34,234 bases of DNA from Brevibacterium sp. (GTDB lineage: Bacteria; Actinomycetota; Actinomycetes; Actinomycetales; Brevibacteriaceae): the NCBI RefSeq assembly GCF_022712115.1, contig NZ_JALAHB010000105.1, positions 1-34,234 on the forward strand, given 5' to 3'. The stretch's first letter is position 1, and each line of letters starts with the position of its first letter. Shown piece after piece: positions 1 to 6,361 of the stretch. Below the pieces are notes generated by a model. It saw only the letters and a list, made by a program, of their open reading frames with translations. It was not told where the DNA came from and searched no databases. Made by a program: the position numbers and the translations under genes.

Positions 1-135
1 CTCCATCGACCCGGACACCAGGACGGAGGGTCGGATTCGGAGGACGGCGGCGAGGACGAAGAGGACGACGCAGAGCACGCCGGCGACCGCGCCGGTGGTG
101 AGCAGGACTGAGCGGATGATGCCGAGGATGCGCAT
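1..135 (-). CDS. SipW-like type I signal peptidase, 5' part only
   Basis: Only the first 45 codons lie in the window; the gene continues past base 1. The start ATG (133-135) follows a GGAGG ribosome binding site five bases upstream. The visible protein opens with MRILGIIRS, has one long hydrophobic segment (about residues 9-32, a membrane anchor) and ends in VSGSME. The serine of SGSM matches the nucleophile of the SipW/Sec11 branch of type I signal peptidases, where SGSMEP is the conserved box around the catalytic serine. Members of this branch mature secreted proteins with SipW-type signals, such as TasA and camelysins. It is the last gene seen in a minus-strand operon whose other products carry such signals, so the substrates are probably its neighbours. 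The second catalytic residue lies outside the window, so activity cannot be judged. Confidence 0.82.
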   Translation of the reverse strand, partial: MRILGIIRSVLLTTGAVAGVLCVVLFVLAAVLRIRPSVLVSGSME

Positions 136-204
136 GGGGACCTCCGGGGCCGGTGCGATTCGTGTGGGGGACGGGCCGGGGCGTGGGCTGCGGTGAGTGG
201 GGTC

Positions 205-1917
205 TCAGCTCCGCACGAGCACCGTGGGAGTGGCGGCTCCCGTGATCGGGGTGCCGAACGGATGGGCGTCGGCGGCCTCGGTGTGGCGGTAGATCCTGTA
301 GCCGCGCAGTGAGGGGGAGGCGGGGACTCTGCACTGGGAGAACAGGTGGCCGCCGGCCGTGCCGGCTCCCCAGGCGTAGGTGCGGCCGTCCGCGAGCCGG
401 GCCCATGCCGCGCACTGGGTGAGGGCGATGTGCTCCACCCGGACGTCGCGGGGCACTCCGGACACGGCCAGCGGCTCGAGGACCGTCGTCCGGTCCGAGG
501 GTGCCGCGTCGTTCGCGCAGTCCGTCCTGCTGACCGTCCCTCCGGCGGTCTGTGCCCCCACCGCCTGGCAGACGTTGTTCGCGCCCCAGCCGTAGACGCG
601 TCCGTCCCTGCCCAGTGCGAGCACGGAGCTCACCCCCGCCGCGACCGCGTCGTACCGGCGGTCGCCGCTTACAGGAGCAGGCCGGTCCGCGGGAGCGTCG
701 GAACGGTCCGGACGCCCCAGGAACTGCCGGCCCCAGGCACTCTTCGTCGTCCACGTGAGGAGCTCGCCGTCCTGGGTGAGGAGCCGTGCGGCGCCAGCGC
801 TGAATCCCAGCTGGCGGACCGGGCACCGGCCGGAGTCGACGGCCTCGGCGCCCAGCACTCCGTCACACGCGTCCAGGGAGCGGGTGCGCATGTGCGCGAC
901 GATGTCCGCGTACCGCTCGTGCCGGGCGCTCTCGGAGGTCAGCGCGTCCTCGGCGTAGACGAGGCCGTCCGCGGTCGTGTAGAGCTCCGGATACCGCTGG
1001 AAGAGCGCGCGATTGGCTCCTTCGTTGAGCGCTGGGCAGCGGGTGCTCACGGCGGGGGAGCCGGTGCCGTCGGAGTTGTCGAACCCCCACGTGTAGACGA
1101 GCCCGTTGCGGGCCACCGCGCCCGCGGCGTTGGGACCGCTCCACACGGAATGCCAGTGCACCTCGCCCAGGCTGTTCCCGCCGTCGGCAGCGCAGCCGCT
1201 CCCCGAGGGAACGGCGGTGGTGCGCTGCGCGGGGAACGGGAGGGGTGCGTCCCCGGCACCGGCGGGAGCGGGCAGGTTCTCCCCGCCGTATCCCCACGCC
1301 CACAGGATCCCGGCGCGGTCGAGAGCGAGGAACTGGTTCTCGATCCGGGCGATCCGCGCGATGGCGGGGAGCTCGCCGCCACCGGCGGTGCGCGTCACCC
1401 TTCCCGCGGAGCGGCTGGCGGCGACGGAGATGTCACCGCGCCCTATCAGCTGCGGGCCCGCCGGAGACCTGTACGTCATGCCCCAGGTCCAGACTCCGCC
1501 GTCGTCGTCGAGCGCCATGAAGGACGTCGTCTGCGTGTGGGGAGTGTGGAAGTCGTTGGTGGAGCCCGCCGCGTCGACGATGCGGACGCCCCGGGGCAGA
1601 TCCACTCGGGTGGGATCCGTGCGCGGGCCGGGCACCGCGCCGTTGCCGTCACCGGTGCTGCGGAGTCCGCCCACATAGAGGTCCCCGCTCGGGGTGAGGA
1701 AGACGGCAGCCGCCGCGGACTGGTCGTAGGCGACCGGGGCGGCGTCGGGTCCTGCGGACGTCCGCAGCGACACGGACCCGTAGGTGGGATCGGTGAAGCC
1801 CGCCGTGGTGAGGGTGCTGCCGAGGCCGGTGGCCCCCGCCGTCGCTGCGAGACAGAGCAGGAGCAGGGCGGCGAGGGTCCGCTGCCGGCTGTGACCCGTG
1901 CGGATGCTGGTGCTCAT
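205..1917 (-). CDS. secreted RCC1-type beta-propeller protein with SipW-like signal
   Basis: This 570-residue exported protein has an N-terminal positive stretch, a hydrophobic core (about residues 15-38) and then AGFTDPTYGSVSL, resembling the FTD-type ends of SipW-dependent signals in the neighbouring proteins. The rest carries repeated RCC1/BLIP-II-like strands: YVGG near 81, VWTWG 142-146, LWAWG 205-209, VYTWG 274-278, a weaker LLTWT near 387, VYGWG 441-445 and TYAWG 513-517. That suggests about seven blades of a propeller. Eight cysteines after the signal (242, 294, 351, 365, 450, 467, 502, 529) suggest disulfides outside the cell. RCC1 propellers generally bind proteins; an adhesin or tip role is inference. 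The gene overlaps the upstream gene by four bases (ATGA) and is followed after 69 bases by the signal peptidase gene. No enzyme motif is seen. Confidence 0.85.
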   Translation of the reverse strand: MSTSIRTGHSRQRTLAALLLLCLAATAGATGLGSTLTTAGFTDPTYGSVSLRTSAGPDAAPVAYDQSAAAAVFLTPSGDLYVGGLRSTGDGNGAVPGPRTDPTRVDLPRGVRIVDAAGSTNDFHTPHTQTTSFMALDDDGGVWTWGMTYRSPAGPQLIGRGDISVAASRSAGRVTRTAGGGELPAIARIARIENQFLALDRAGILWAWGYGGENLPAPAGAGDAPLPFPAQRTTAVPSGSGCAADGGNSLGEVHWHSVWSGPNAAGAVARNGLVYTWGFDNSDGTGSPAVSTRCPALNEGANRALFQRYPELYTTADGLVYAEDALTSESARHERYADIVAHMRTRSLDACDGVLGAEAVDSGRCPVRQLGFSAGAARLLTQDGELLTWTTKSAWGRQFLGRPDRSDAPADRPAPVSGDRRYDAVAAGVSSVLALGRDGRVYGWGANNVCQAVGAQTAGGTVSRTDCANDAAPSDRTTVLEPLAVSGVPRDVRVEHIALTQCAAWARLADGRTYAWGAGTAGGHLFSQCRVPASPSLRGYRIYRHTEAADAHPFGTPITGAATPTVLVRS

Positions 1918-2552
1918 GTGTGGGAGGTTCCTTCGAGTGAGAGGTCGATCGTCCAGGAGGCGTGCGAGAGGCGACGGAGGTCCGCGTCGTCCGTGAGGGT
2001 GAGGCGGACGGTGAGGACGGCAGAGGACCGGCTCCCGCCGGAGAAGTGCTCGCCGGCCGCCTGCGCGGCTCCCGTCCGGGGAGCGAGCTCCGGCGGAGCC
2101 ACGGAGATCTCCTGCCGCAGGTCGGGAGAGTCCTCCGGATCCGCGGGGTCACCGGTGAGGACCGTGGCCGTGCCGTCCTGTGTGTGGGAGACCGCCAGGC
2201 GGAGATGGCCCAGGAGAGCCGCCTCCGGGCCGGTCGCCTTCACCCGGAGGACGGGGGCGAATGCCGGCCCGGGGCTGTTGTTGGCGATGCGGACGGGGAG
2301 CTCGAGGGTGGTGCCGGGCATCAGCTCCGCGGTCGAGGTCCGGGTGAGGGGCTGCCCGGGCGCACGCGTGAGCGCCGCGATCGCCCCCTCGTCGTCCAGC
2401 ACCGCGATCTCGAAACGGCTGGAGAGCTCCGTCCGGAGGCGCGCGGCATCGGTGAATGCGGCACTCACCAGCACGGCGAGGACCAGGCACGCCGCGAGGA
2501 GTGCGCCCGTGAGAGGGAGAGCGAACCGTGTGCGCTCATGCCGGCGTGTCAT
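1914..2552 (-). CDS. small exported protein with SipW-type signal (camelysin/TasA-like), subunit E
   Basis: The protein has 212 residues: a basic N-terminus (MTRRHERTRF), one hydrophobic segment (about 11-31) ending in VSAAFTDAA, and a mature part that begins with FEIAVLD after a short spacer. This layout is the SipW-dependent signal pattern. The middle reads as beta strands with ELPVRIANNSPG, similar in place and spacing to LPVRNASEK in the first protein of the operon. The C-terminal part (TVRLTLTDDAD, then DLSLEGTS) again matches its neighbours. It probably forms a beta-sandwich surface subunit matured by the linked peptidase. The start lies within the 3' end of the preceding LPXTG gene (17-base overlap), and its stop overlaps the start of the propeller gene (ATGA). 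Its exact function is unknown. Confidence 0.8.
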   Translation of the reverse strand: MTRRHERTRFALPLTGALLAACLVLAVLVSAAFTDAARLRTELSSRFEIAVLDDEGAIAALTRAPGQPLTRTSTAELMPGTTLELPVRIANNSPGPAFAPVLRVKATGPEAALLGHLRLAVSHTQDGTATVLTGDPADPEDSPDLRQEISVAPPELAPRTGAAQAAGEHFSGGSRSSAVLTVRLTLTDDADLRRLSHASWTIDLSLEGTSHT

Positions 2553-3171
2553 CGGGGCCCTCCTCCTGCGGCCGCTCCGTCTGTGCGGCGCGGTACAGAC
2601 GTATGCCGGCGAGGATGAGCGCGAGTGCGACGAGGAGCGCCGTGAGCACGCCGGCGGCCCCTGTGCGGGGCAGGTGCCCTCCGTCCGGAGGTCCGAACGC
2701 GCCGTCGTCCTCCGGAGCCGCCTGGGAGAGGAACCGGAAGCGGAGCACCGCGGAGGTGCCGCGGTACTCGTCCCCGGCCTGCAGGGGGCGCCGCGCGCGG
2801 GCGCGGACAGTCGTCCAGCCCTGGGACGGGGTGGCCGCGACGGTGATCGGAGAGCCGCGGAGCTGTGCGGCAGTGCCTTCTGCCAGCATCTCGCCGTCGT
2901 CGTCCTCCAGCGTGAGGATCAGCCCACCGGGGCCGTCCAGTGCGGCACCGGTCGCGGAGACGAGGACGAGGTCGAATGCGGACGCCCGGGCCGACGATGC
3001 GCGCACTCCCATCTGCCAGTCCACGCTGTGCCCCGGCGCCGGAACCGTCAGCGAGATCTGCTCGCCCCGGGTCTCCAGGGCGGGCCGGGCCTCGGCGGCG
3101 GTGGAGGGGAGCACGCCGCAGAGGCAGGCGGTCAGCACGGCGAGAAGGACTGCCCGTGGAGCTAGCCTCAT
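2536..3171 (-). CDS. LPXTG cell-wall-anchored surface protein, subunit D
   Basis: This 211-residue protein has an ordinary Sec signal (MRLAPRAVLLAVLTA, ending near TAAEA) and a C-terminal sorting signal: LPRTG at 167-171, a hydrophobic helix (about 172-191) and a charged tail starting RLYRAAQTER. Sortase should cleave after the threonine and join the protein to the cell wall or to another subunit. The body is short and beta-rich and resembles its neighbours in strand order (SAFDLVLVSATG, then GLILTLEDDDG, then RGTSAVLRFRF). It is the only visible protein of the operon with a wall-sorting signal. The start shares ATGA with the stop of the preceding gene. Longer readings of the same frame upstream are not coding. 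No sortase gene is in the window, so the enzyme must be encoded elsewhere. Confidence 0.86.
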   Translation of the reverse strand: MRLAPRAVLLAVLTACLCGVLPSTAAEARPALETRGEQISLTVPAPGHSVDWQMGVRASSARASAFDLVLVSATGAALDGPGGLILTLEDDDGEMLAEGTAAQLRGSPITVAATPSQGWTTVRARARRPLQAGDEYRGTSAVLRFRFLSQAAPEDDGAFGPPDGGHLPRTGAAGVLTALLVALALILAGIRLYRAAQTERPQEEGPDDTPA

Positions 3172-3824
3172 GCCCAGGCTCCTTCTATCCGGACCGGCTC
3201 CTCCGGTGCCTGCGTCTCCCCGCTCACGCGAATGAGGACGTCGAGGCCGGCATTGCGGGCGGAGGCGGGGGCGTCGGCCGCGAGCCAGAAGCTGAGACTC
3301 AGCTCGGTCTCCTCGTCCGGTTCCAGACCGCGGAGGAGCACGAGCCCCTCCGGGTGTGACGCGAACCAGGATCCCGAGACCGTGGTGCCGTCCGGCACCG
3401 GTGTGCCTCCCTCCGCCTGGGCGGCAATGCGCAGGTGCTCCAGGATCTCGTCCGGCTCGACCTCCTCCAGCGCCACCGAGACCTCGACCGCTGCGGCCGA
3501 GGAACGGCTGATCACGGGGAAGCTCACCACCGCGGTGGCCGCACCGGGGGAGCCGTCCGCTCCGGCAGGAGCCGCGGCCCTGCCGTTGGAGCTCAGGGCG
3601 CTGGGGGCATCCGGTGCGGCGAACTGGCCCTCCGGCTGTGCGATGTCCACCTCGCCCGAGGCCGAGACGGCGGTCGAGAACCCCGCCGTGAAGGCGGAAT
3701 CGGCCGGGGCAGCCGCGGCGAGCGCCCCCAGGAGGGTCGCTGCGGCGGCGAGAGCCGCTGTGGCCGCGGTGAGGCCGTGTGCGGTGCCGGCCGTCCGGAC
3801 CGTGCGGTCCCGTGGCTTCGTCAT
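3168..3824 (-). CDS. small exported protein with SipW-type signal, subunit C
   Basis: The protein has 218 residues: a basic N-terminus (MTKPRDRTVR), a long alanine-rich hydrophobic stretch (about 17-40) and then DSAFTAGFSTAVSASGEVDI, which resembles the AFTD junction and following strand of the other exported subunits. Residues about 68-95 form an Ala/Ser/Gly/Pro-rich linker. Two strand-rich halves follow (AVVSFPVISRSS and RGLEPDEETELSLSFWL). The second contains the LEP-D/G-E box that recurs in the neighbouring subunit B (LEPGEVRRLRLRV). It has no cysteine and no enzymatic motif. Both ends overlap their neighbours by ATGA, so translation is probably coupled. It is probably another structural subunit of the surface system; its function is not known. 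Confidence 0.78.
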   Translation of the reverse strand: MTKPRDRTVRTAGTAHGLTAATAALAAAATLLGALAAAAPADSAFTAGFSTAVSASGEVDIAQPEGQFAAPDAPSALSSNGRAAAPAGADGSPGAATAVVSFPVISRSSAAAVEVSVALEEVEPDEILEHLRIAAQAEGGTPVPDGTTVSGSWFASHPEGLVLLRGLEPDEETELSLSFWLAADAPASARNAGLDVLIRVSGETQAPEEPVRIEGAWA

Positions 3825-4426
3825 CGTGATTCTCCTTCCAGGGTGACGAGCACTCCCGTGGGTGCCGCGGTCGTCTCCGCTCCGTCCGGCAGGTCCACCC
3901 GGAGCCGGAGACGGCGGACCTCACCGGGTTCCAGTGCGCGACTGCTGCAGCCCCGTGAGGCGGACTCCGTGTGCGGGCCGATGGTGATGAGAGGGCCGTG
4001 GGCGTCCGTGAGGCGCACCCGCGAGCCCGCCCAGTCCGTTCGCGCGCTCCCACCCGCTGCTCGAGGGGCGAGCTCCGCGCACAGCCGGGCGCCGATGTCA
4101 GGCGGCGAGCTTCTCACCGCGAGGGTGTAGACGTTCTCGGATCCGGACGTCCACGGATTCGCGTCGTCGGCGGCGCTGAGCGTGATCGGCACGGGATTGC
4201 CCTGCTGCCAGTCGTCCGCGCGCGGTGACCAGCCGGACGCGGCCCCCGCAGCCGCCTGCAGGTCGAAGCCAGCGTCCTCGCGCAGCTCGACGACGACGTC
4301 CGCGGACACGAGGCCGAGTCCCGCGGTGAGGAGCGCGCACGCGCCGGCCAGCAGGCCGAGGGAGAGGACGGGGCGGGTGCGCTGGATGCGGAGCACGGGC
4401 TCCTCGGGCGCGCCCGAGGAGCGCAT
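3821..4426 (-). CDS. small exported protein with atypical signal, subunit B
   Basis: The 201-residue protein starts MRSSGAPEEPVLRIQRTRP, followed by a hydrophobic segment (about 20-41) and SADVVVELREDAGFDLQ. The frame stays open upstream, but this ATG shares one base with the TGA of the preceding gene (TGATG) and has a GCAGG ribosome binding site, so I use it. The SipW junction is less clear than in its neighbours because AFTD is missing. The C-terminus (LEPGEVRRLRLRVDLPDGAE, later LVTLEGESR) closely resembles the end of subunit A (LRISLADGAD, later VRFDGSSR), which supports shared descent. Three cysteines lie in the mature or junction part. It is a likely beta-sandwich surface subunit of unknown function. 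Confidence 0.75.
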   Translation of the reverse strand: MRSSGAPEEPVLRIQRTRPVLSLGLLAGACALLTAGLGLVSADVVVELREDAGFDLQAAAGAASGWSPRADDWQQGNPVPITLSAADDANPWTSGSENVYTLAVRSSPPDIGARLCAELAPRAAGGSARTDWAGSRVRLTDAHGPLITIGPHTESASRGCSSRALEPGEVRRLRLRVDLPDGAETTAAPTGVLVTLEGESR

Positions 4427-5139
4427 CACCTGCTGGAGCCGTCGAAGCGGACCTGGATCGCGGTGCCCCCTCCGTTCGCGGCGTTCGTGGCCTCCTGGTC
4501 CGCGCCGTCCGCCAGGGAGATGCGCAGGACGACGACCCGGCCGCTCTCCGGTGCGAGGTCGCCCAGCTTCACGGTGGAGGTGCTGCCGGAGGCGCCGAGC
4601 ACACCGCTGCCCACCGGCTTCCACTGGGCGGGGGCGGAGGAGGCGTCGTCGACCTCCGCATAGGAGAACCGGAGCAGCCCGGTGTAGGCGCGGTCCGCCG
4701 CAGACGGGTTCTCGGTGGTGTTCTCGAGCGTGAGCGAGAGGGTGGAGTCGAGCTTCTCCGAGGCGTTGCGCACGGGGAGCCTCACCGTCAGCGGGCCGCC
4801 GCCCGGCGACAGGGAGTCGGAGCCGGGGATGGTCACCGCCTCGGCATCGGGGTTCGCCTCCACCCAGCGGGCCACGGAGCCCACGGCGGGCTCCTGCCCG
4901 GTCGAGACCTGGATGTTGTAGCCGTTGGACTCACCGCCCAGTCCGCCTGCGCCCAGATCCAGCAGGGCGAAGTCCGTGAATGCGGCTGCGGTGGCGAGCG
5001 CGCCGATCCCCAGGAGCACACCGCCTCCCACGAAGAGGCGCCTGCGTCCGTTCCGGTGCTCCTTCTCCTCCGCAGGCCCGGAGGCGGTGGGGCCGAGGCC
5101 GTCGGTGGGGACTGTGGTCGTTGCGGGAGTGTCGCTCAT
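4426..5139 (-). CDS. first gene of surface operon: SipW-dependent signal-type exported protein, subunit A
   Basis: This 237-residue protein has the clearest SipW/alternate-type signal of the set: a hydrophilic N-terminus of about 30 residues, RRR at 32-34, a hydrophobic core (35-53), then AAAFTDFALLDLG and the strand NGYNIQVST near 72-80. Such N-termini belong to the alternate signal-mediated exported proteins and to TasA/camelysin relatives. The mature part looks all-beta (LTVRLPVRNASEK, then STLSLTLENTTENP, then RVVVLRISLADGAD). The start is supported by GAGGAG about nine bases upstream. It is the promoter-proximal gene and therefore a good candidate for the major subunit, which is inference. 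A 15-bp hairpin sits immediately before the ribosome binding site and may control the whole operon. Confidence 0.82.
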   Translation of the reverse strand: MSDTPATTTVPTDGLGPTASGPAEEKEHRNGRRRLFVGGGVLLGIGALATAAAFTDFALLDLGAGGLGGESNGYNIQVSTGQEPAVGSVARWVEANPDAEAVTIPGSDSLSPGGGPLTVRLPVRNASEKLDSTLSLTLENTTENPSAADRAYTGLLRFSYAEVDDASSAPAQWKPVGSGVLGASGSTSTVKLGDLAPESGRVVVLRISLADGADQEATNAANGGGTAIQVRFDGSSR

Positions 5140-5154
5140 GGTCAGTGCTCCTCA

Positions 5155-5189
5155 CTGGGTGTGCGCCGGGCCGTCCGGCGCACACCCAG
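5155..5189 (-). promoter_or_regulatory. perfect 15-bp hairpin in the leader of the surface operon
   Basis: The arms 5155-5169 and 5175-5189 are perfect inverted repeats around a five-base loop. The element lies 16 bases upstream of the first ATG of the surface operon, right next to its GAGGAG ribosome binding site. In the transcript it could block or expose that site, protect the 5' end, or act as an attenuator. It could also terminate read-through from the SDR gene. There is no U tract. Confidence 0.5.
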
Positions 5190-5210
5190 AGTGGGAGGCG
5201 GGATGAGCGG

Positions 5211-5274
5211 ATGAGTGTGCCCTCAGCGGCGAGGGCGGCGCAGTGAGGTCGCGGAGCGGCCGGAATGAGTGTGC
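5211..5274. repeat. pair of 10-bp direct repeats upstream of the surface operon
   Basis: ATGAGTGTGC occurs at 5211-5220 and again at 5265-5274, 54 bp apart, in the gap between the SDR gene and the surface operon. On the minus strand these are GCACACTCAT boxes upstream of the operon start. They could be binding sites for a regulator; there is no direct evidence. Confidence 0.35.
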
Positions 5275-5295
5275 GCACGGCGGCCGGCGTGCGCA
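5272..5295 (-). terminator. hairpin downstream of the SDR gene
   Basis: TGCGCACG (5272-5279) and CGTGCGCA (5288-5295) are perfect 8-bp arms. The inner bases contain CGGCCG, so the whole 24 bp is a near-perfect palindrome. It begins 16 bases after the SDR stop codon and is the likely terminator of that gene. It has no U tract, as is common in high-GC actinobacteria. Confidence 0.45.
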
Positions 5296-5311
5296 TCGCA
5301 TCACCGTGTGC

Positions 5312-6259
5312 TCAGCGGTGGTCGTCGACCTCCGGCTCGGCGCCCTGGGCGGATTCCAGCGCCTCGATGAACGACCAGGAGTCCGGCAGCGAGCCGTCCG
5401 CGTCCGTGAGGCCGTAGTGCCGTCCCAGCTCGAACGAGCTCACCGACTGCGTGTTCCACCGGTGCCGGTCCGGGTCCGAGGCGAGTGCCCGGACGCCGCG
5501 GGCCAGCAGGGCGGGCGTCTCCGAGATCGCGAACGCGTACGGCGGGAGGGCGTCCTCGCGGCCCCTATTGGCCTCGGCCGCGGCCCGCCACGTCTCCTCC
5601 GTGACGCCGAAGTGCTCGAGCATCATCTCCGACCGCAGCCAGCCCGGGGTCACGGAGACCGCCGTCCCGCCGTACGGGGCCAGCTCGTGCCCCTGCGCGT
5701 AGGCGAGTCGGTCCACCGCGGTCTTCGTCACGTCGAGGAACACGGTCGAGCGGAAGTGCGCTGCGTTGTACGCGCGCGTGCCGTCCGTCACCTCGACGAC
5801 GAGGCCGCCCCGGTGCCGGACCAGCAGGCCGAGAGCGGCGTGGCTGGTGAGGAGGTGGGTCAGGAATCCGGTCTCGAACAGCCGCATGCCCTCGTCCCAG
5901 TCGTACTCCCACAGGGGCGTGTCGAACTCCACGTAGGCCTCGCCGCCGATGTCGTTGACGAGTACGTCCAGGTGTCCGTGAGCGGCGTCGATCCGCTCGA
6001 TCAGCGTCCGCACCTGCGCACGGTCCCGGTGGTCGACCGTCACGGCGTGGGCGGTGCCGCCGTCCGCGCGGATGAGCTCCGCCGTCTCCGCCACGGTCTC
6101 CGGGCGCCCGTAGTCGGAGGGCGCGGCTGTGGTCGAGCGGCCGGTGCAGTACACCTCCGCTCCGCCCGCGGCCAGCTCCCGTGCGATGGCTCGGCCCGCG
6201 CCGCGGGTGGCGCCCGTCACCAGTGCGATCCTGCCGTGGAGTGGAGTCGTCTCCGTCAT
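5312..6259 (-). CDS. SDR-family oxidoreductase-like protein lacking the catalytic tyrosine
   Basis: This 315-residue protein has a classical SDR Rossmann start (VTGATRGAGRAIA, residues 14-26) and the D-V-L-V-N strand end near 98-102, so it should bind NAD(P). The active-site helix reads TVFLDVTKTAVDRLA. Lysine 179 is present, but the residue four places before it, normally tyrosine, is leucine 175 (codon CTC), and the usual serine region reads VVEVTDG. Related actinobacterial SDRs, as I remember them, have FYD at this point. It may be catalytically altered or serve as a binding protein. The ATG at 6257-6259 follows GAGAGG about nine bases upstream. It is divergent from a WYL regulator, with an inverted repeat between them, so it is probably that regulator's target. 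Confidence 0.85.
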   Translation of the reverse strand: MTETTPLHGRIALVTGATRGAGRAIARELAAGGAEVYCTGRSTTAAPSDYGRPETVAETAELIRADGGTAHAVTVDHRDRAQVRTLIERIDAAHGHLDVLVNDIGGEAYVEFDTPLWEYDWDEGMRLFETGFLTHLLTSHAALGLLVRHRGGLVVEVTDGTRAYNAAHFRSTVFLDVTKTAVDRLAYAQGHELAPYGGTAVSVTPGWLRSEMMLEHFGVTEETWRAAAEANRGREDALPPYAFAISETPALLARGVRALASDPDRHRWNTQSVSSFELGRHYGLTDADGSLPDSWSFIEALESAQGAEPEVDDHR

Positions 6260-6318
6260 CGTCCTGTCCTCTCGTCCTCTCCGGCGGGTGTGCCGGGTAT
6301 GAGCCACTCTCACAGGAG

Positions 6319-6341
6319 TTGACGACATCCGCTGTCGTGAA
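6319..6341. promoter_or_regulatory. candidate operator between SDR and WYL regulator genes
   Basis: TTGACGACA (6319-6327) and TGTCGTGAA (6333-6341) form an inverted repeat of 9-bp arms with one mismatch around a 5-bp spacer. It lies in the 102-bp divergent gap, directly upstream of the -10 box of the regulator gene. This is the expected place for an autoregulatory operator that also controls the SDR gene. Confidence 0.5.
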
Positions 6342-6348
6342 TGCGGGA

Positions 6349-6354
6349 TAGTGT
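6349..6354 (+). promoter_or_regulatory. -10 box for a leaderless WYL regulator transcript
   Basis: TAGTGT fits the actinobacterial TANNNT -10 pattern and ends seven bases before the ATG at 6362. That distance would place transcription start at the A of the start codon. No ribosome binding site precedes this ATG, in agreement with leaderless translation. The same arrangement occurs before recQ and the histidine kinase gene. Confidence 0.5.
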
Positions 6355-6361
6355 GACGCGC

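Noticed and set aside
346..3165. A 939-codon open frame on the plus strand across the surface operon
   Set aside because: It is a GC-rich antisense shadow: low-complexity Arg/Gly/Ala-rich translation, no start signal and no family resemblance, while the minus strand has signals, overlaps and recognisable domains.
5155..5295. CRISPR repeat or insertion-sequence ends in the gap before the surface operon
   Set aside because: There are only two different hairpins and one pair of short direct repeats, with no regular spacers, transposase or target duplications.
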